A stretch of DNA of 64,000 nt, from the NCBI RefSeq assembly GCF_016862215.1, contig NZ_BOMN01000054.1:41050-105049 (forward strand), in the 5' to 3' direction. This DNA comes from Winogradskya humida (GTDB lineage Bacteria; Actinomycetota; Actinomycetes; Mycobacteriales; Micromonosporaceae). A program made the position numbers and the translations under genes. This document shows positions 1-8,632 of the stretch, one piece after another. Below the pieces are notes generated by a model. The model had not been told where the DNA came from. It did no database searches and worked only from the letters and a program-made list of their open reading frames with translations. How positions within the stretch are numbered: the first letter of the stretch is position 1; the number at the start of each line of letters is the position of its first letter.

Positions 1-2549
1 AGCGGGTCCTCTGGACGCTGGTCCGGAACCGGATGCTGCCGGAGATCCTGGAGCTGGTGCCGGCGCTGCGCCGCCAGCGCCGGATCGCCCGCCGCGGGTT
101 GCGCCGCTATCACGACATGGATCTCTACCACGAGAAGCTGCCGGAGCTGCCCGCCGAGCTGTTCACGGCGGGTACGCCACGCCCGCGGACGAAGGTGCAC
201 GAGGTCGAATGGGTCGACGGGAAGCTGCGGATCCGGGGTCACGCGTTCATCCCGGGGCAGTCCGCGGCGCACCCGTGGAGCACGTCGCGGCTGATCTGGC
301 TCAAGGAGAGCGGGGGACGGCGGACCCGGCGTACGCCGATGGTGAACCGCCGGTGTGTGGACGCGACGGGGGATCACGGGTCGACGCGTACGGCGTACGA
401 CTGGTCGGGTTTCGAGGTGTTGATCGATCCGTTGTCGTTGCGTGCCCCGAACGGGGGCTGGCGCGACAACGACTGGTCCGTGGTGGTCGGGGTGGTCGGC
501 CTGGGCAGCCGGAGCAAGGGTTCGCTGGAGATCGGGCAGCCCGCGACCCCGGTCCGGTTGACGCCGCTGTACCTGGATGACGTCCGGGTCGTGCCGTACA
601 TCGACGCGGGCCGGCTGCGGCTGCGCGTGGAGCGGGTGCCGGCGGTCCTGACCGGCATGCACGGCGACGACGACAGCCTGGTGGTGGAGGGCCTGGTCGA
701 GGGTGTGCGACCCACGTCGGCGACGCTGTCCCGGGTGCCGGGGCTGCCCTGGCGCCGCTATCCGCTGCGGGTCGAGGGGGAGCGGTTCAGCTTCCGCGTC
801 CCGGTCTGCGACCTGCGCCGGGACGAGGCCGCGTACCCGCCGCTGAAGATCGGGGAGCCCTCGGACCGCTGGCGGATCCGGCTGGCGACCGGCGCCAAGC
901 GCAGCGGCGAGATCAACTGTGTCTCGCTGGTGGACGGGCAGTGGGATCCGGTCGAGCTCGGGCCCCGGACCGTCCACGTGCATCCACGGGCCGACGGCGA
1001 TCCGGTCCTGGTCGCGCTCCCCACCGGCCCGGTGCTCACCGAGGTCAGTACCGCCGGCCGGCGTTTCCACTTTTCGGGGCAACTGCACGGCCGGCCCGCG
1101 GATTTCAGCCTGGTGCTGCGCGCGGCCGGTGCGCGGGAGACCATGATCTTTCCGGTACGCGCGGACGGCGACACCTGGTCCGTCGAGGTCGACCCGGTCG
1201 CGGTCGAGAACTTCGGCAGCACCGTACGCATGCGCGCCGGCACCTGGCACGTCCTGTGCCGCAGCGGAACCGGCCCGGTCGAGCCTCTGCCCGCAGCCCC
1301 CGCCGCCCTGAACGTCCTGCCGTTACCGCTGGCCGGCGACGCGCCCCGGGTCTCGCTGGAGTGGCTGGCCGACGAGCGGATGGTGCTGCGGGTCCGCTCC
1401 GCGCTGCCCGACGAGGACCGTGGCCGGCGTAACCAGACCAGGCTGCGGGAACGCCACTACCCGGCGATGCGCGACACGCCGCTGCGTGACGTGGTGCTCT
1501 ACAACAGCTTCACCGGACGCCAGTACTCCGACAGTCCCCGGGCCGTGCACGAGGAGCTGCTCGCCCGGGGCCTGCCGCTGGAACACCAGTGGGTCTCCGT
1601 GGACGGTCAGGCGCCGCTGCCGCACTCCGCCGAGCCGGTGCCGTTGTGGAGCCGGGAGTGGCACGAGGCGCTGGCCACGGCCCGTTACATCGTCACCAAT
1701 CAGCACCTGCCGGAATGGTTCCGCCGCCGCGAGGGCCAGGTCGTCGTGCAGACCTGGCACGGTACGCCGCTCAAGCGGATCGGCTTCGACATCGCCGACG
1801 TGCAGTTCACCGACAAGCGCTACCTGGAGAAACTCGCGCTGGAGACCCCCAACTGGAGTTTCCTCGTCTCGCCGAACACGTTCAGCTCGCCGCTGCTGCG
1901 CCGGGCCTTCCGCTTCCGCGGGGAGCTGCTGGAGATCGGTTACCCCCGCAACGACGTGCTGCTTCAGGACCGCACCGAGATCACCGAGCGGGTCAGGGCG
2001 GCGGTCGGGGTCCCGCCCGGACGCAAGATCATTCTGTACGCGCCCACGTGGCGGGACGACGAGCACAGCGGCGGCGCGTACCGGATGTCCATGCGGCTCG
2101 ACACCCGGCTGGCCGCGGACCGGCTCGGCGCGGACCATGTGCTGCTGGTCCGGCGTCACCCGAACGTGGTCGACGAGCTGCCGGGCGACGGGTTCGTGCA
2201 CGACGTTTCCGCGTACCCGGACATGGCAGACCTGCTCGCCGCGGCCGACATCCTGATCACCGACTACTCCTCCGTGATGTTCGATTTCGCGGCCACCGGC
2301 CGGCCCATCCTGTTCTTCACGTACGACCTGGCGCACTACCGCGACGAGCTGCGCGGGTTCTACTTCGACTTCGAGGCCGAGGCGCCCGGTCCGCTGCTCG
2401 CCACGTCGGCCGAGGTGATCGACGCGGTCCGGGATGTCGACGCGATCGCCGCGCGCTACGCCGACCGTTACCGCGCGTTCGCCCGCAAAGCCTGCGACCT
2501 GGACGACGGCCACGCGGCTGCCCGGCTGGTCGACCGGATGCTGTCATGA
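1..2549 (+). CDS. CDP-glycerol glycerophosphotransferase (TagF-like), 5' end beyond window
   Basis: Transfers glycerol-phosphate units from CDP-glycerol during teichoic-acid-like cell-wall polymer synthesis at the cytoplasmic membrane face. The frame is open from base 3 without a stop. The first residues (basic, Leu/Arg-rich) look like the tail of a preceding domain, so I treat the gene as truncated by the window and do not accept ATG 33 as the start. In related actinobacterial proteins a GT2 glycosyltransferase often precedes this region (family knowledge). Seen here: a beta-rich middle region to about residue 480, then the glycerophosphotransferase domain with QTWHGTPLKRIG, APTWRDDE and ITDYSSVMFDF, the last carrying the usual DYSS donor-site signature. 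It overlaps the next gene by ATGA, so the two are translationally coupled. Confidence 0.9.
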   Translation, partial: RVLWTLVRNRMLPEILELVPALRRQRRIARRGLRRYHDMDLYHEKLPELPAELFTAGTPRPRTKVHEVEWVDGKLRIRGHAFIPGQSAAHPWSTSRLIWLKESGGRRTRRTPMVNRRCVDATGDHGSTRTAYDWSGFEVLIDPLSLRAPNGGWRDNDWSVVVGVVGLGSRSKGSLEIGQPATPVRLTPLYLDDVRVVPYIDAGRLRLRVERVPAVLTGMHGDDDSLVVEGLVEGVRPTSATLSRVPGLPWRRYPLRVEGERFSFRVPVCDLRRDEAAYPPLKIGEPSDRWRIRLATGAKRSGEINCVSLVDGQWDPVELGPRTVHVHPRADGDPVLVALPTGPVLTEVSTAGRRFHFSGQLHGRPADFSLVLRAAGARETMIFPVRADGDTWSVEVDPVAVENFGSTVRMRAGTWHVLCRSGTGPVEPLPAAPAALNVLPLPLAGDAPRVSLEWLADERMVLRVRSALPDEDRGRRNQTRLRERHYPAMRDTPLRDVVLYNSFTGRQYSDSPRAVHEELLARGLPLEHQWVSVDGQAPLPHSAEPVPLWSREWHEALATARYIVTNQHLPEWFRRREGQVVVQTWHGTPLKRIGFDIADVQFTDKRYLEKLALETPNWSFLVSPNTFSSPLLRRAFRFRGELLEIGYPRNDVLLQDRTEITERVRAAVGVPPGRKIILYAPTWRDDEHSGGAYRMSMRLDTRLAADRLGADHVLLVRRHPNVVDELPGDGFVHDVSAYPDMADLLAAADILITDYSSVMFDFAATGRPILFFTYDLAHYRDELRGFYFDFEAEAPGPLLATSAEVIDAVRDVDAIAARYADRYRAFARKACDLDDGHAAARLVDRMLS

Positions 2550-3424
2550 TCAAGCGGGCCTGGCGCGCCGTCAGACGCCGCCTCACCGACCCGCGGCCCA
2601 CCGAGACCAACGCGCTGCTCGTGGACATCCGCTGGGAGCTCAAACAGCAGCGCAAATACCTCGAAGGCTTCCGCGCGCTGGCGTCGACGCCGATCTACGC
2701 CGAGATCCGCGAATTCACCGAAGCCCGGCAATACGGCTTCGAGGAGACCATGCGCCGGGTCGCCCAGGAGCGGCTCAGCCTCGCCCGCTTCGGCGATGGC
2801 GAGCTCAAGATCATGCTGCGCCCGCAGTTCGGCCTGAAGTTCCAGCCCTGGTCCGCCGGTCTCGCCGGTGAGCTCCGCGCGGTCCTGGAGATGGACGGCT
2901 ACGACCCGGACCGCCTGCTGGTCGCGTTCCCCTACACGATTCGTGACGTGCACTGGACCGGCGTCTGGCTGGACCTCTGGCCCGAGGTGAAACCCCTGCT
3001 CAACCCGGACGTGCATTACGGCTCCGCGCACGTCACCCGGCCCGTCTTCTTCGCCCAGCTCGGCGAGCGCGGCGTACAGCTGTGGCGCGACGTCTGGGAC
3101 GGCCAGCGGATCTGCGTCGTCACCGGCGAGGGGTCCCGCTTCAAGCTGGAACCGGCGCTGTTCGACAACGCGAAGTCGGTCGAGTTTCTCTACTCAACGC
3201 CGCAGGACGCCTACGCCGATCTGTCCCGCCTGAAGAATGAATTGGAAAGACGGGAAGCTGACAAGCTGTACCTGCTTGCTCTCGGACCGTGCGGAACGCT
3301 CGTTGCGGCGTGGCTCTCGCAGCGCGGCCGATGGGCCATCGACATGGGCCACATCAGCGAGAGCTGGGCGAACGTCTTCGCCGGCGGCGCCTGGCCCGAG
3401 TCCCTCAACGTTGTCAAGAAGTAG
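2546..3424 (+). CDS. GT-D fold (DUF1792/SP_1767-like) glycosyltransferase
   Basis: Protein of 292 residues with the ARFGDGELKIM signature typical of GT-D/DUF1792 glycosyltransferases. In streptococci this family adds a sugar during glycan elaboration of a serine-rich adhesin; actinobacterial members sit in cell-surface polysaccharide or teichoic-acid loci. The Asp-Gly-Glu motif is at about residues 90-92, and the C-terminal half contains LLALGPCGTLVAAWLS and DMGHISE, a Rossmann-like nucleotide-sugar region. The start ATG overlaps the upstream TGA (ATGA). Pairing with the glycerophosphotransferase suggests it decorates the same polymer, which is inference. Family assignment is fairly firm; donor and acceptor sugars are unknown. 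Confidence 0.8.
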   Translation: MIKRAWRAVRRRLTDPRPTETNALLVDIRWELKQQRKYLEGFRALASTPIYAEIREFTEARQYGFEETMRRVAQERLSLARFGDGELKIMLRPQFGLKFQPWSAGLAGELRAVLEMDGYDPDRLLVAFPYTIRDVHWTGVWLDLWPEVKPLLNPDVHYGSAHVTRPVFFAQLGERGVQLWRDVWDGQRICVVTGEGSRFKLEPALFDNAKSVEFLYSTPQDAYADLSRLKNELERREADKLYLLALGPCGTLVAAWLSQRGRWAIDMGHISESWANVFAGGAWPESLNVVKK

Positions 3425-3481
3425 ACGCGAGGCGCCCCTCCGGGCGTTGCATCGGTGACACCGGCCACTATCGTTTGCCTC

Positions 3482-4168
3482 ATGACCTCCATCGCCCTTG
3501 CTGAGGAGCTCCTCCTCCTCGCGTACGACGACCAGACCGGCAAGGCGACCGGTTCCCGCATCGGGCTCGACCTCGGCATGGCCGCGGCGGTGCTGGTCGA
3601 CCTCGCGCTGGCCGGGCGGATCGCGTACGTCGCCGGAAACCTGGTCGTCAACGACCCCACGCCCACCGGGGACCCGATCGCCGACCGGATCCTCGCGAAG
3701 GCCGCCGAGGACGACCCGCACACCCCCGCGCAGTGGGTCCAGCGCCTGCGCCACCGCCTGCGTCAGCACGTCCTCGACGACCTCATCACCCGCGGCGTCA
3801 TCCGCGACGAGGACGAGACCCAGATGGGTGGCGTCATCCACCTGCACCGCTACCCGACCACCGACCCGGCCTTCGAAGCCGAGATCCGCAAGCGCCTCGC
3901 CGAAGCCCTCATCACCGACGCCGTCCCGGACGAGCGCACCGCCGCCCTCTGCACCCTGCTGGTCGCCACCCGCATGGAGCCGGCCCTGCGCCTGCCCCCC
4001 GAAGAGTCGGCCCGCGCCCACGAACGCCTCGAGAAGATCGCCAGCGGAGCCGGCTTCTCCGGCGACGCCAACCTCGAGAACTCCATCGTCCGCCCCAGCG
4101 TCGCCCTGGTCGTCGCCACCCTCGGCAACGCCATCCGAGCCGCCCTGGGCGCCCCCCGCGTCGTCTGA
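3482..4168 (+). CDS. GOLPH3/VPS74 (GPP34) family protein
   Basis: A 228-residue protein beginning MTSIALAEELLLLAYDD, the standard N-terminus of bacterial GPP34 proteins. Further hallmarks are a Gly-rich helix (DLGMAAAVLVDLALAGRI), the WVQRL motif, and a C-terminal helix ending near ALGAPRVV. Eukaryotic members bind phosphatidylinositol-4-phosphate at the Golgi; the role in actinomycetes, which often carry several copies, is not established. ATG 3482 was preferred over an upstream in-frame start at 3455 because it matches the family start. Its 3' end leads into a repeat-rich junction with the convergent phosphosugar mutase gene. Confidence 0.85.
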   Translation: MTSIALAEELLLLAYDDQTGKATGSRIGLDLGMAAAVLVDLALAGRIAYVAGNLVVNDPTPTGDPIADRILAKAAEDDPHTPAQWVQRLRHRLRQHVLDDLITRGVIRDEDETQMGGVIHLHRYPTTDPAFEAEIRKRLAEALITDAVPDERTAALCTLLVATRMEPALRLPPEESARAHERLEKIASGAGFSGDANLENSIVRPSVALVVATLGNAIRAALGAPRVV

Positions 4169-4199
4169 CCACACTCCGCCCGGCCCGGCCGGGCCCCGG

Positions 4200-4450
4200 A
4201 AGCTCACCCGGAGTGGCCCGCTGGCCCGGCAAGCTCACCCTAAGTGGCCCGCTGGCCCGGCAAGCTCACCCTAAGTGGCCCGCTGGCCCCGGGGGCTCAC
4301 TCTGAGCGGTCCGCTGGCCTGGAGGGCCCAGTCCGAGCGGCCGGGCTCACTCTGAGCGGCCTGCCGGCCCTCAGGGCTCACCCCGAGCAGCCCACTGGCC
4401 CGCAGGCTCACCCCAAGCAGCCCGCAGGCCCTGGGAGCTCACCCCTAGCG
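4200..4450. repeat. Degenerate 31-bp tandem repeats between convergent genes
   Basis: Three well-kept 31-base copies lie at 4200-4230, 4231-4261 and 4262-4292 (core AAGCTCACCC..AGTGGCCC). More diverged copies, still showing GCTCAC plus AGCGG/AGCAG and GGCCC, continue to about 4450. There is no spacer diversity as in CRISPR, and no reading frame that looks coding. Confidence 0.85.
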
Positions 4451-4481
4451 GCCCGGCTGGCCCGGAAGCGAGCCCGGCCCC

Positions 4482-4526
4482 GAGAGGCCCCGCCCTGAGA
4501 GGCCCCGCCCCGAGAGGCCCCGCCCC
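4482..4526. repeat. 15-bp tandem repeat, three copies
   Basis: The unit GAGAGGCCCCGCCCC occurs at 4482-4496 (one mismatch), 4497-4511 and 4512-4526. It lies in the same GPP34-phosphosugar mutase junction as the 31-bp and 14-bp arrays. The whole 541-base interval from 4169 to 4709 shows no gene, only repeats and GC-rich filler. Confidence 0.85.
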
Positions 4527-4620
4527 GAGCGGCTCAAAGGCGAAGCCGGCCGGAAGCGAAGCCGGACCGGAGTGAAATCGGCTACGAGGACGACATACCG
4601 GCGCCGCGGCCCAGAAGTGA

Positions 4621-4690
4621 AGCCGGCCCGGAGCAGCCGGCCCGGAGCAGCCGGCCCGGAGCAGCCGGCCCGGAGCAGCCGGCCCGGAGC
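4621..4690. repeat. 14-bp tandem repeat, five perfect copies
   Basis: AGCCGGCCCGGAGC is repeated five times without a mismatch. It is followed by decayed copies that reach to about 20 bases from the stop codon of the minus-strand phosphosugar mutase at 4710. Perfect identity suggests recent slippage expansion. Confidence 0.95.
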
Positions 4691-4709
4691 AGACGCCCGG
4701 AGCAGACGG

Positions 4710-6368
4710 TCAGAGCGGGGACGGCAGGCCGAGGGCGTCGCTGATTTCGCGGCGGAGGGTGGCCATGGAGGTGCCGGAGCGGAACTGGGCGTTGATCAGT
4801 TTGCCCGTGCCGAGGGGTTCGACGACCTCCAGGTAGGCCTTGAGCTTGGGCTCGGTGCCTGAGGGGCGGATGACCACGCGGGCCTGTGCGGTGCGCAGGG
4901 TGAGGACGTCGGCGTCGGGGGCGCGGTCGTCGACCTCGGTGATGGGTACGCCGAGGAGCTCGGTCGGCGGGTTTGTTCGTACGTGGGTCATCATGCGGGT
5001 GATTTCGCTGAGTTCGTCGACGCGGACGGAGAGCTGGTCGGTGCGGTGGACGCCGAACTCGGTGTCCAGCTCGTCGAGGCGGTCGCGGATGGTCTTGCCC
5101 TCCGCCTTCAGGGAGGCCGCGAGCTCCGCCACGGTGAGGGCGGCGGTGATGCCGTCCTTGTCGCGGACCATGTCGGGGGCCACGCAGTAGCCGAGCGCCT
5201 CCTCGTAGCCGTAGGCCAGTTCGTCGGCGGCCCGGACGATCCACTTGAAGCCGGTCAGCGTCTCCGCGTAGGGCACGCCCCGGGCCTCGCAGAGCGCACC
5301 GAGCTGGCTGGACGACACGATCGTGGTGGCGTACGTGCCGGGGGTGCCGCGCCGGATCAGGTGGTCCGCGAGCAGCACGCCGAGCTCGTCGCCGCGCAGC
5401 GCCCGCCAGCCGCCGTCGGGGCGTAGCGGGATGGCCACCGCGCACCGGTCGGCGTCGGGGTCGTTGGCGATGGCGAGATCGGCTCCGGTCTCGACGGCGA
5501 GCGCGAGGAGCAGGTCCATCGCGCCCCTCTCCTCCGGGTTAGGGAACGCGACCGTGGGGAAGTCCGGGTCCGGCTCGGCCTGCTCGGCGACGATGGCCGG
5601 GGCGGCGAAACCGGCTTCGGCGAAGGCTGCGGCGAGGACCTGGCCGCCCACGCCGTGCAGGGGCGTGTACGCGACTCTCAGGTCACGCGGGCCTTCGGCG
5701 ACCACGGCGGCGGCGCTCCGGGCGTACCCGTGGATGATCTGGTCGTCGAGGAGCGTGCCGGGCTCGCCCAGCGGGACCGCGGTGACCTTCTCGACCGCGC
5801 GGATGGCGGCCTCGATGCCGGTGTCGGCGGGCGGGACGATCTGCGCGCCGGCGCCGGCCGGACCGCCGAGCTGGGCACCCAGGTAGACCTTGTAGCCGTT
5901 GTCCTGGGGCGGGTTGTGGCTGGCGGTGACCATCACGCCGGCGACCGCGTCGAGTTTGCGGACCGCGTAGGCCAGGACCGGGGTCGGCAGCGGCCGGGGG
6001 AGCACGAGGGCCTCGCGCCCGGCCGCGGTGGCGACCCGGGCGGTGCGTTCGGCGAAGTCCTTCGAGCCGTGCCGGGCGTCGTAGCCGATGACCAGGGGGC
6101 CGGTGCCGCCCTGCTCGGCGAGCCAGGTGACCAGCCCGGCGGCGGCGCGGGTGACCACGGCCAGGTTCATGCCGTTGGGGCCGGCCCGCAACCGGCCACG
6201 CAGCCCGGCGGTCCCGAAGGTGAGCGGGCCGGCGAACCGGTCGGCCAGCTCATCCCCGGTCTGCGGGAGCCGGTCCAGCAGGTCGCGGATCTCGTCGCGG
6301 CCCGCCGGGTCCGGGTCGTCCGCCAGCCAGGTCTCGGCCAGCTCTCGAAGCTCGTCAGTTGTTGCCAT
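4710..6368 (-). CDS. Phosphohexomutase (phosphoglucomutase/phosphomannomutase family)
   Basis: A 552-residue alpha-D-phosphohexomutase that interconverts sugar 1- and 6-phosphates in the cytoplasm. Visible motifs in order: the phosphoserine loop TASHNPPQDNGYKVY, the metal-binding loop NDPDADR, a substrate-specificity region around GDELGVLLADH, and the C-terminal phosphate-binding loop RPSGTEPKLKAYLE. Length and motif order match PgcA/ManB-like proteins of actinomycetes. Whether glucose-, mannose- or deoxyribose-phosphate is the main substrate cannot be read from sequence. The start MATTDELREL is at 6368. It lies 27 bases downstream of the kinase gene on the same strand, so cotranscription is possible. 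Confidence 0.92.
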   Translation of the reverse strand: MATTDELRELAETWLADDPDPAGRDEIRDLLDRLPQTGDELADRFAGPLTFGTAGLRGRLRAGPNGMNLAVVTRAAAGLVTWLAEQGGTGPLVIGYDARHGSKDFAERTARVATAAGREALVLPRPLPTPVLAYAVRKLDAVAGVMVTASHNPPQDNGYKVYLGAQLGGPAGAGAQIVPPADTGIEAAIRAVEKVTAVPLGEPGTLLDDQIIHGYARSAAAVVAEGPRDLRVAYTPLHGVGGQVLAAAFAEAGFAAPAIVAEQAEPDPDFPTVAFPNPEERGAMDLLLALAVETGADLAIANDPDADRCAVAIPLRPDGGWRALRGDELGVLLADHLIRRGTPGTYATTIVSSSQLGALCEARGVPYAETLTGFKWIVRAADELAYGYEEALGYCVAPDMVRDKDGITAALTVAELAASLKAEGKTIRDRLDELDTEFGVHRTDQLSVRVDELSEITRMMTHVRTNPPTELLGVPITEVDDRAPDADVLTLRTAQARVVIRPSGTEPKLKAYLEVVEPLGTGKLINAQFRSGTSMATLRREISDALGLPSPL

Positions 6369-6395
6369 GCACAGTTCGTAGCATGGCTCAACCTC

Positions 6396-8369
6396 CTACT
6401 GGCCGTCGAGGGTGAAGCTCTTGACCAACTCGTCGAAGATCGGCTTGCTGTCGGCGAACTGCTCCTCGGTGCTGGTCATGTAGAACGAATACGCCTTGCC
6501 GCCCTCGATCAGCGCGCCCCAGAGACCGTGCCGGGTGCCGTCGCAGGTGTATTCGAGGACCGCGCCCTGCTTGCCGTCGATCTCCTGGTCGGTGAGGCCG
6601 ACCTGCTTGTACGGCTTGGGGCAGCTGGAGCCCTTCTTCTTCAGATTGCTCTCGGCGATCTTCAGGAAGGCCTGCGCCTCGCCCTTGCCCGGCTCGACCA
6701 GCAGCCGGACCTTGCGGTCGGAGTCGGGGTCGACATAGTCGACCCAGCTGCCGCCGCTCTTCTTGGTCCAGCCCTCGGGCACCGAGACGCTCGTCCCGCG
6801 GCCCTTGTAGGCGACCGTCGGGAAGTTGGCGCCGGCGGGCTCCGAAGCCTGCGGCAGCGCGGCCGGCGTCGTGGTCTTGTCGTCGCCGTTGCCGCCCGTG
6901 AAGACCAGCACCATGATGAGGATCAGCACGAGCGCCGCACCGCCGCCTGCGGCGAGCTGGGTGTTGCGCGGCCAGCCCTTGACCGTGGTGACCGCCTTGT
7001 CGGTGGTCTGCCGGACGGTGGTGACCGTCTTGTCGATCATCTGCTTGCGCTTGGCGCCGGGGCTCATGGTGACCGTGCCGCCGCCGTAGTTCATCGGCTC
7101 GCGGGCGGCGCGGTTGCCGTCCCATTGCCGGCGCGGCGGAATAACGCTGGTCGTGTCGTTGCCCGGGCCGGCGCCGGCGGCGGTCGGCATGACGGTGGTG
7201 CGGTCACCACCACGGGCCCCGCCGGGCATGGGCGGAGGCGGCGGGTAGGCACCCGTGGGCTGGTCGGCGCCGGGCGCGGCACCACGCCGCTGCTGGCCCG
7301 GCGCGTTGTCCTTGTTGAGCTTGGCCAGGTGCCCGGAGAGCGACTCGCCAGGGGCGAGCATGGCCCGGCCGCCGATCTGCCCGGACGGCTTCGGCTGCTG
7401 GGGCGGCGGGATCTGCTGGGTCTCGGCCGCCGGCGGGCGCTGCGACGGGACCACCGAGTAGGGGTCCGTCATCATGTGCGGCGGGGCCTTGCTGGCCAGC
7501 GGCCCGGCGAGCTGCTGGCGCAGCATCGTGCGGGCGGTCGTCACGTCGAAGCGACGGGCGGGGTCCTTCTCGAGCAGGCCCATCAGGACCGGCGTGAGCG
7601 AGCCGGCGCGCACGGCGGGGGTCGGCGGGTCCTCGACGACGGCGTGCATCGTCTCGATCGGGTCACCCTTGTCGAACGGCGGCCGGCCCTCGATGGCGGT
7701 GAAGAGCGTCACACCGAGCGAGAACAGGTCGCTCGGCGGGCCGAAGTCGCTGCCCATCGCCCGCTCGGGGGAGATGAAGTGCGGCGAGCCGAGCACCATG
7801 CCGGGCGTGGTGAGCTGCACGTCGGTGGGCATCCGGGCGACACCGAAGTCGGTGAGCACGCAGCGCCCGTCGTTGCAGATGAGCACGTTGGCGGGCTTGA
7901 CGTCGCGGTGCAGCACGCCGTGCGCGTGGGCCACCTCGAGCGCACCCAGCAGCGCGATGCCGATCTTGGCGACCGCGCGGGCGGCGACCGGGCCGTCCTC
8001 GATCACCATGTCGGCGAGGCTGCGCGCCTCGAGCAGCTCCATGACGATCCAGGGACGGCCGTTCTCGTGCACGACGTCATAGACCTGGACGACGGCCGGG
8101 TGCTGCAGAGCGGCGGCGGCGCGGGCCTCGCGCATCGTCCGCTCGTACATCGAGTCACGGTCGCTGGGCGCCAGGCCGGGCGGGAGGATGACCTCCTTGA
8201 TGGCCACGTCGCGGCGAAGCAGCGTGTCGGCGGCGCGCCACACCGTGCCCATACCGCCGTGACCCACGGCCGAGCGCAGCGTGTAACGCCCACCGATGAG
8301 CGTGCCCGGGGCTGCGCGTCCGCTGGTCGAAGCGGTGTTGCCACTGCTCCACGTCGGGATCTGAGTCAC
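6396..8369 (-). CDS. Membrane Ser/Thr protein kinase (PknB-like) with non-PASTA extracellular domain
   Basis: A 657-residue Hanks-type kinase. The kinase domain spans about residues 25-290: Gly-loop GHGGMGTVW, catalytic Lys at about 58 (VAIKEV), HRDVKPAN with Asp at about 156, and DFG at about 174. A Pro-rich juxtamembrane linker follows, then one membrane segment (LVLILIMVLVF) near residues 475-490. An outside domain of about 150 residues contains two cysteines and the pattern GWTKKSGGSWVDYVDP. There are no PASTA repeats. The outside domain resembles Mog1/PsbP-like actinobacterial sensor folds and the tail of the second kinase in this window (27833-31657); that similarity is my judgement by eye. 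It reads divergently from the M20 gene. Confidence 0.93.
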   Translation of the reverse strand: MTQIPTWSSGNTASTSGRAAPGTLIGGRYTLRSAVGHGGMGTVWRAADTLLRRDVAIKEVILPPGLAPSDRDSMYERTMREARAAAALQHPAVVQVYDVVHENGRPWIVMELLEARSLADMVIEDGPVAARAVAKIGIALLGALEVAHAHGVLHRDVKPANVLICNDGRCVLTDFGVARMPTDVQLTTPGMVLGSPHFISPERAMGSDFGPPSDLFSLGVTLFTAIEGRPPFDKGDPIETMHAVVEDPPTPAVRAGSLTPVLMGLLEKDPARRFDVTTARTMLRQQLAGPLASKAPPHMMTDPYSVVPSQRPPAAETQQIPPPQQPKPSGQIGGRAMLAPGESLSGHLAKLNKDNAPGQQRRGAAPGADQPTGAYPPPPPMPGGARGGDRTTVMPTAAGAGPGNDTTSVIPPRRQWDGNRAAREPMNYGGGTVTMSPGAKRKQMIDKTVTTVRQTTDKAVTTVKGWPRNTQLAAGGGAALVLILIMVLVFTGGNGDDKTTTPAALPQASEPAGANFPTVAYKGRGTSVSVPEGWTKKSGGSWVDYVDPDSDRKVRLLVEPGKGEAQAFLKIAESNLKKKGSSCPKPYKQVGLTDQEIDGKQGAVLEYTCDGTRHGLWGALIEGGKAYSFYMTSTEEQFADSKPIFDELVKSFTLDGQ

Positions 8370-8632
8370 AGAGATGCCACCGAAGGGGGTCTAGGGGGCG
8401 GTCGGCCAACCCCGCTATCTTGCCCGGTCCGACCCGGTTTCCGGAAGTCGGTCGCCGAGTGTTCTCGTTCTCTCGACGGTACGTAGCCGTACCATCGCTT
8501 TCGGTGGCACTTTTCGGACGCCGGGGCTCGTATCACCCGGGCGTGTATTTCTAATCCCGGTGGAACCGGTGGCGGGGGTCTAGGCTTTCGCGATTGCGGA
8601 CACCGGACTCAAGGACGAGAGCGATACCGAAC

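Noticed and set aside
4200..4450. CRISPR-like direct repeats
   Set aside because: Copies abut with no unique spacers and decay gradually, so they are minisatellites.
5655..8486. Very long plus-strand open frame opposite the phosphosugar mutase and kinase genes
   Set aside because: Antisense to two well-supported genes; its Gly/Arg/Asp/Val-rich translation has no domains and is the usual high-GC shadow.
8478..8493. GGTACG-TAGC-CGTACC inverted repeat upstream of the kinase gene
   Set aside because: Only six-base arms, no known operator match; such hairpins are expected by chance in this composition.
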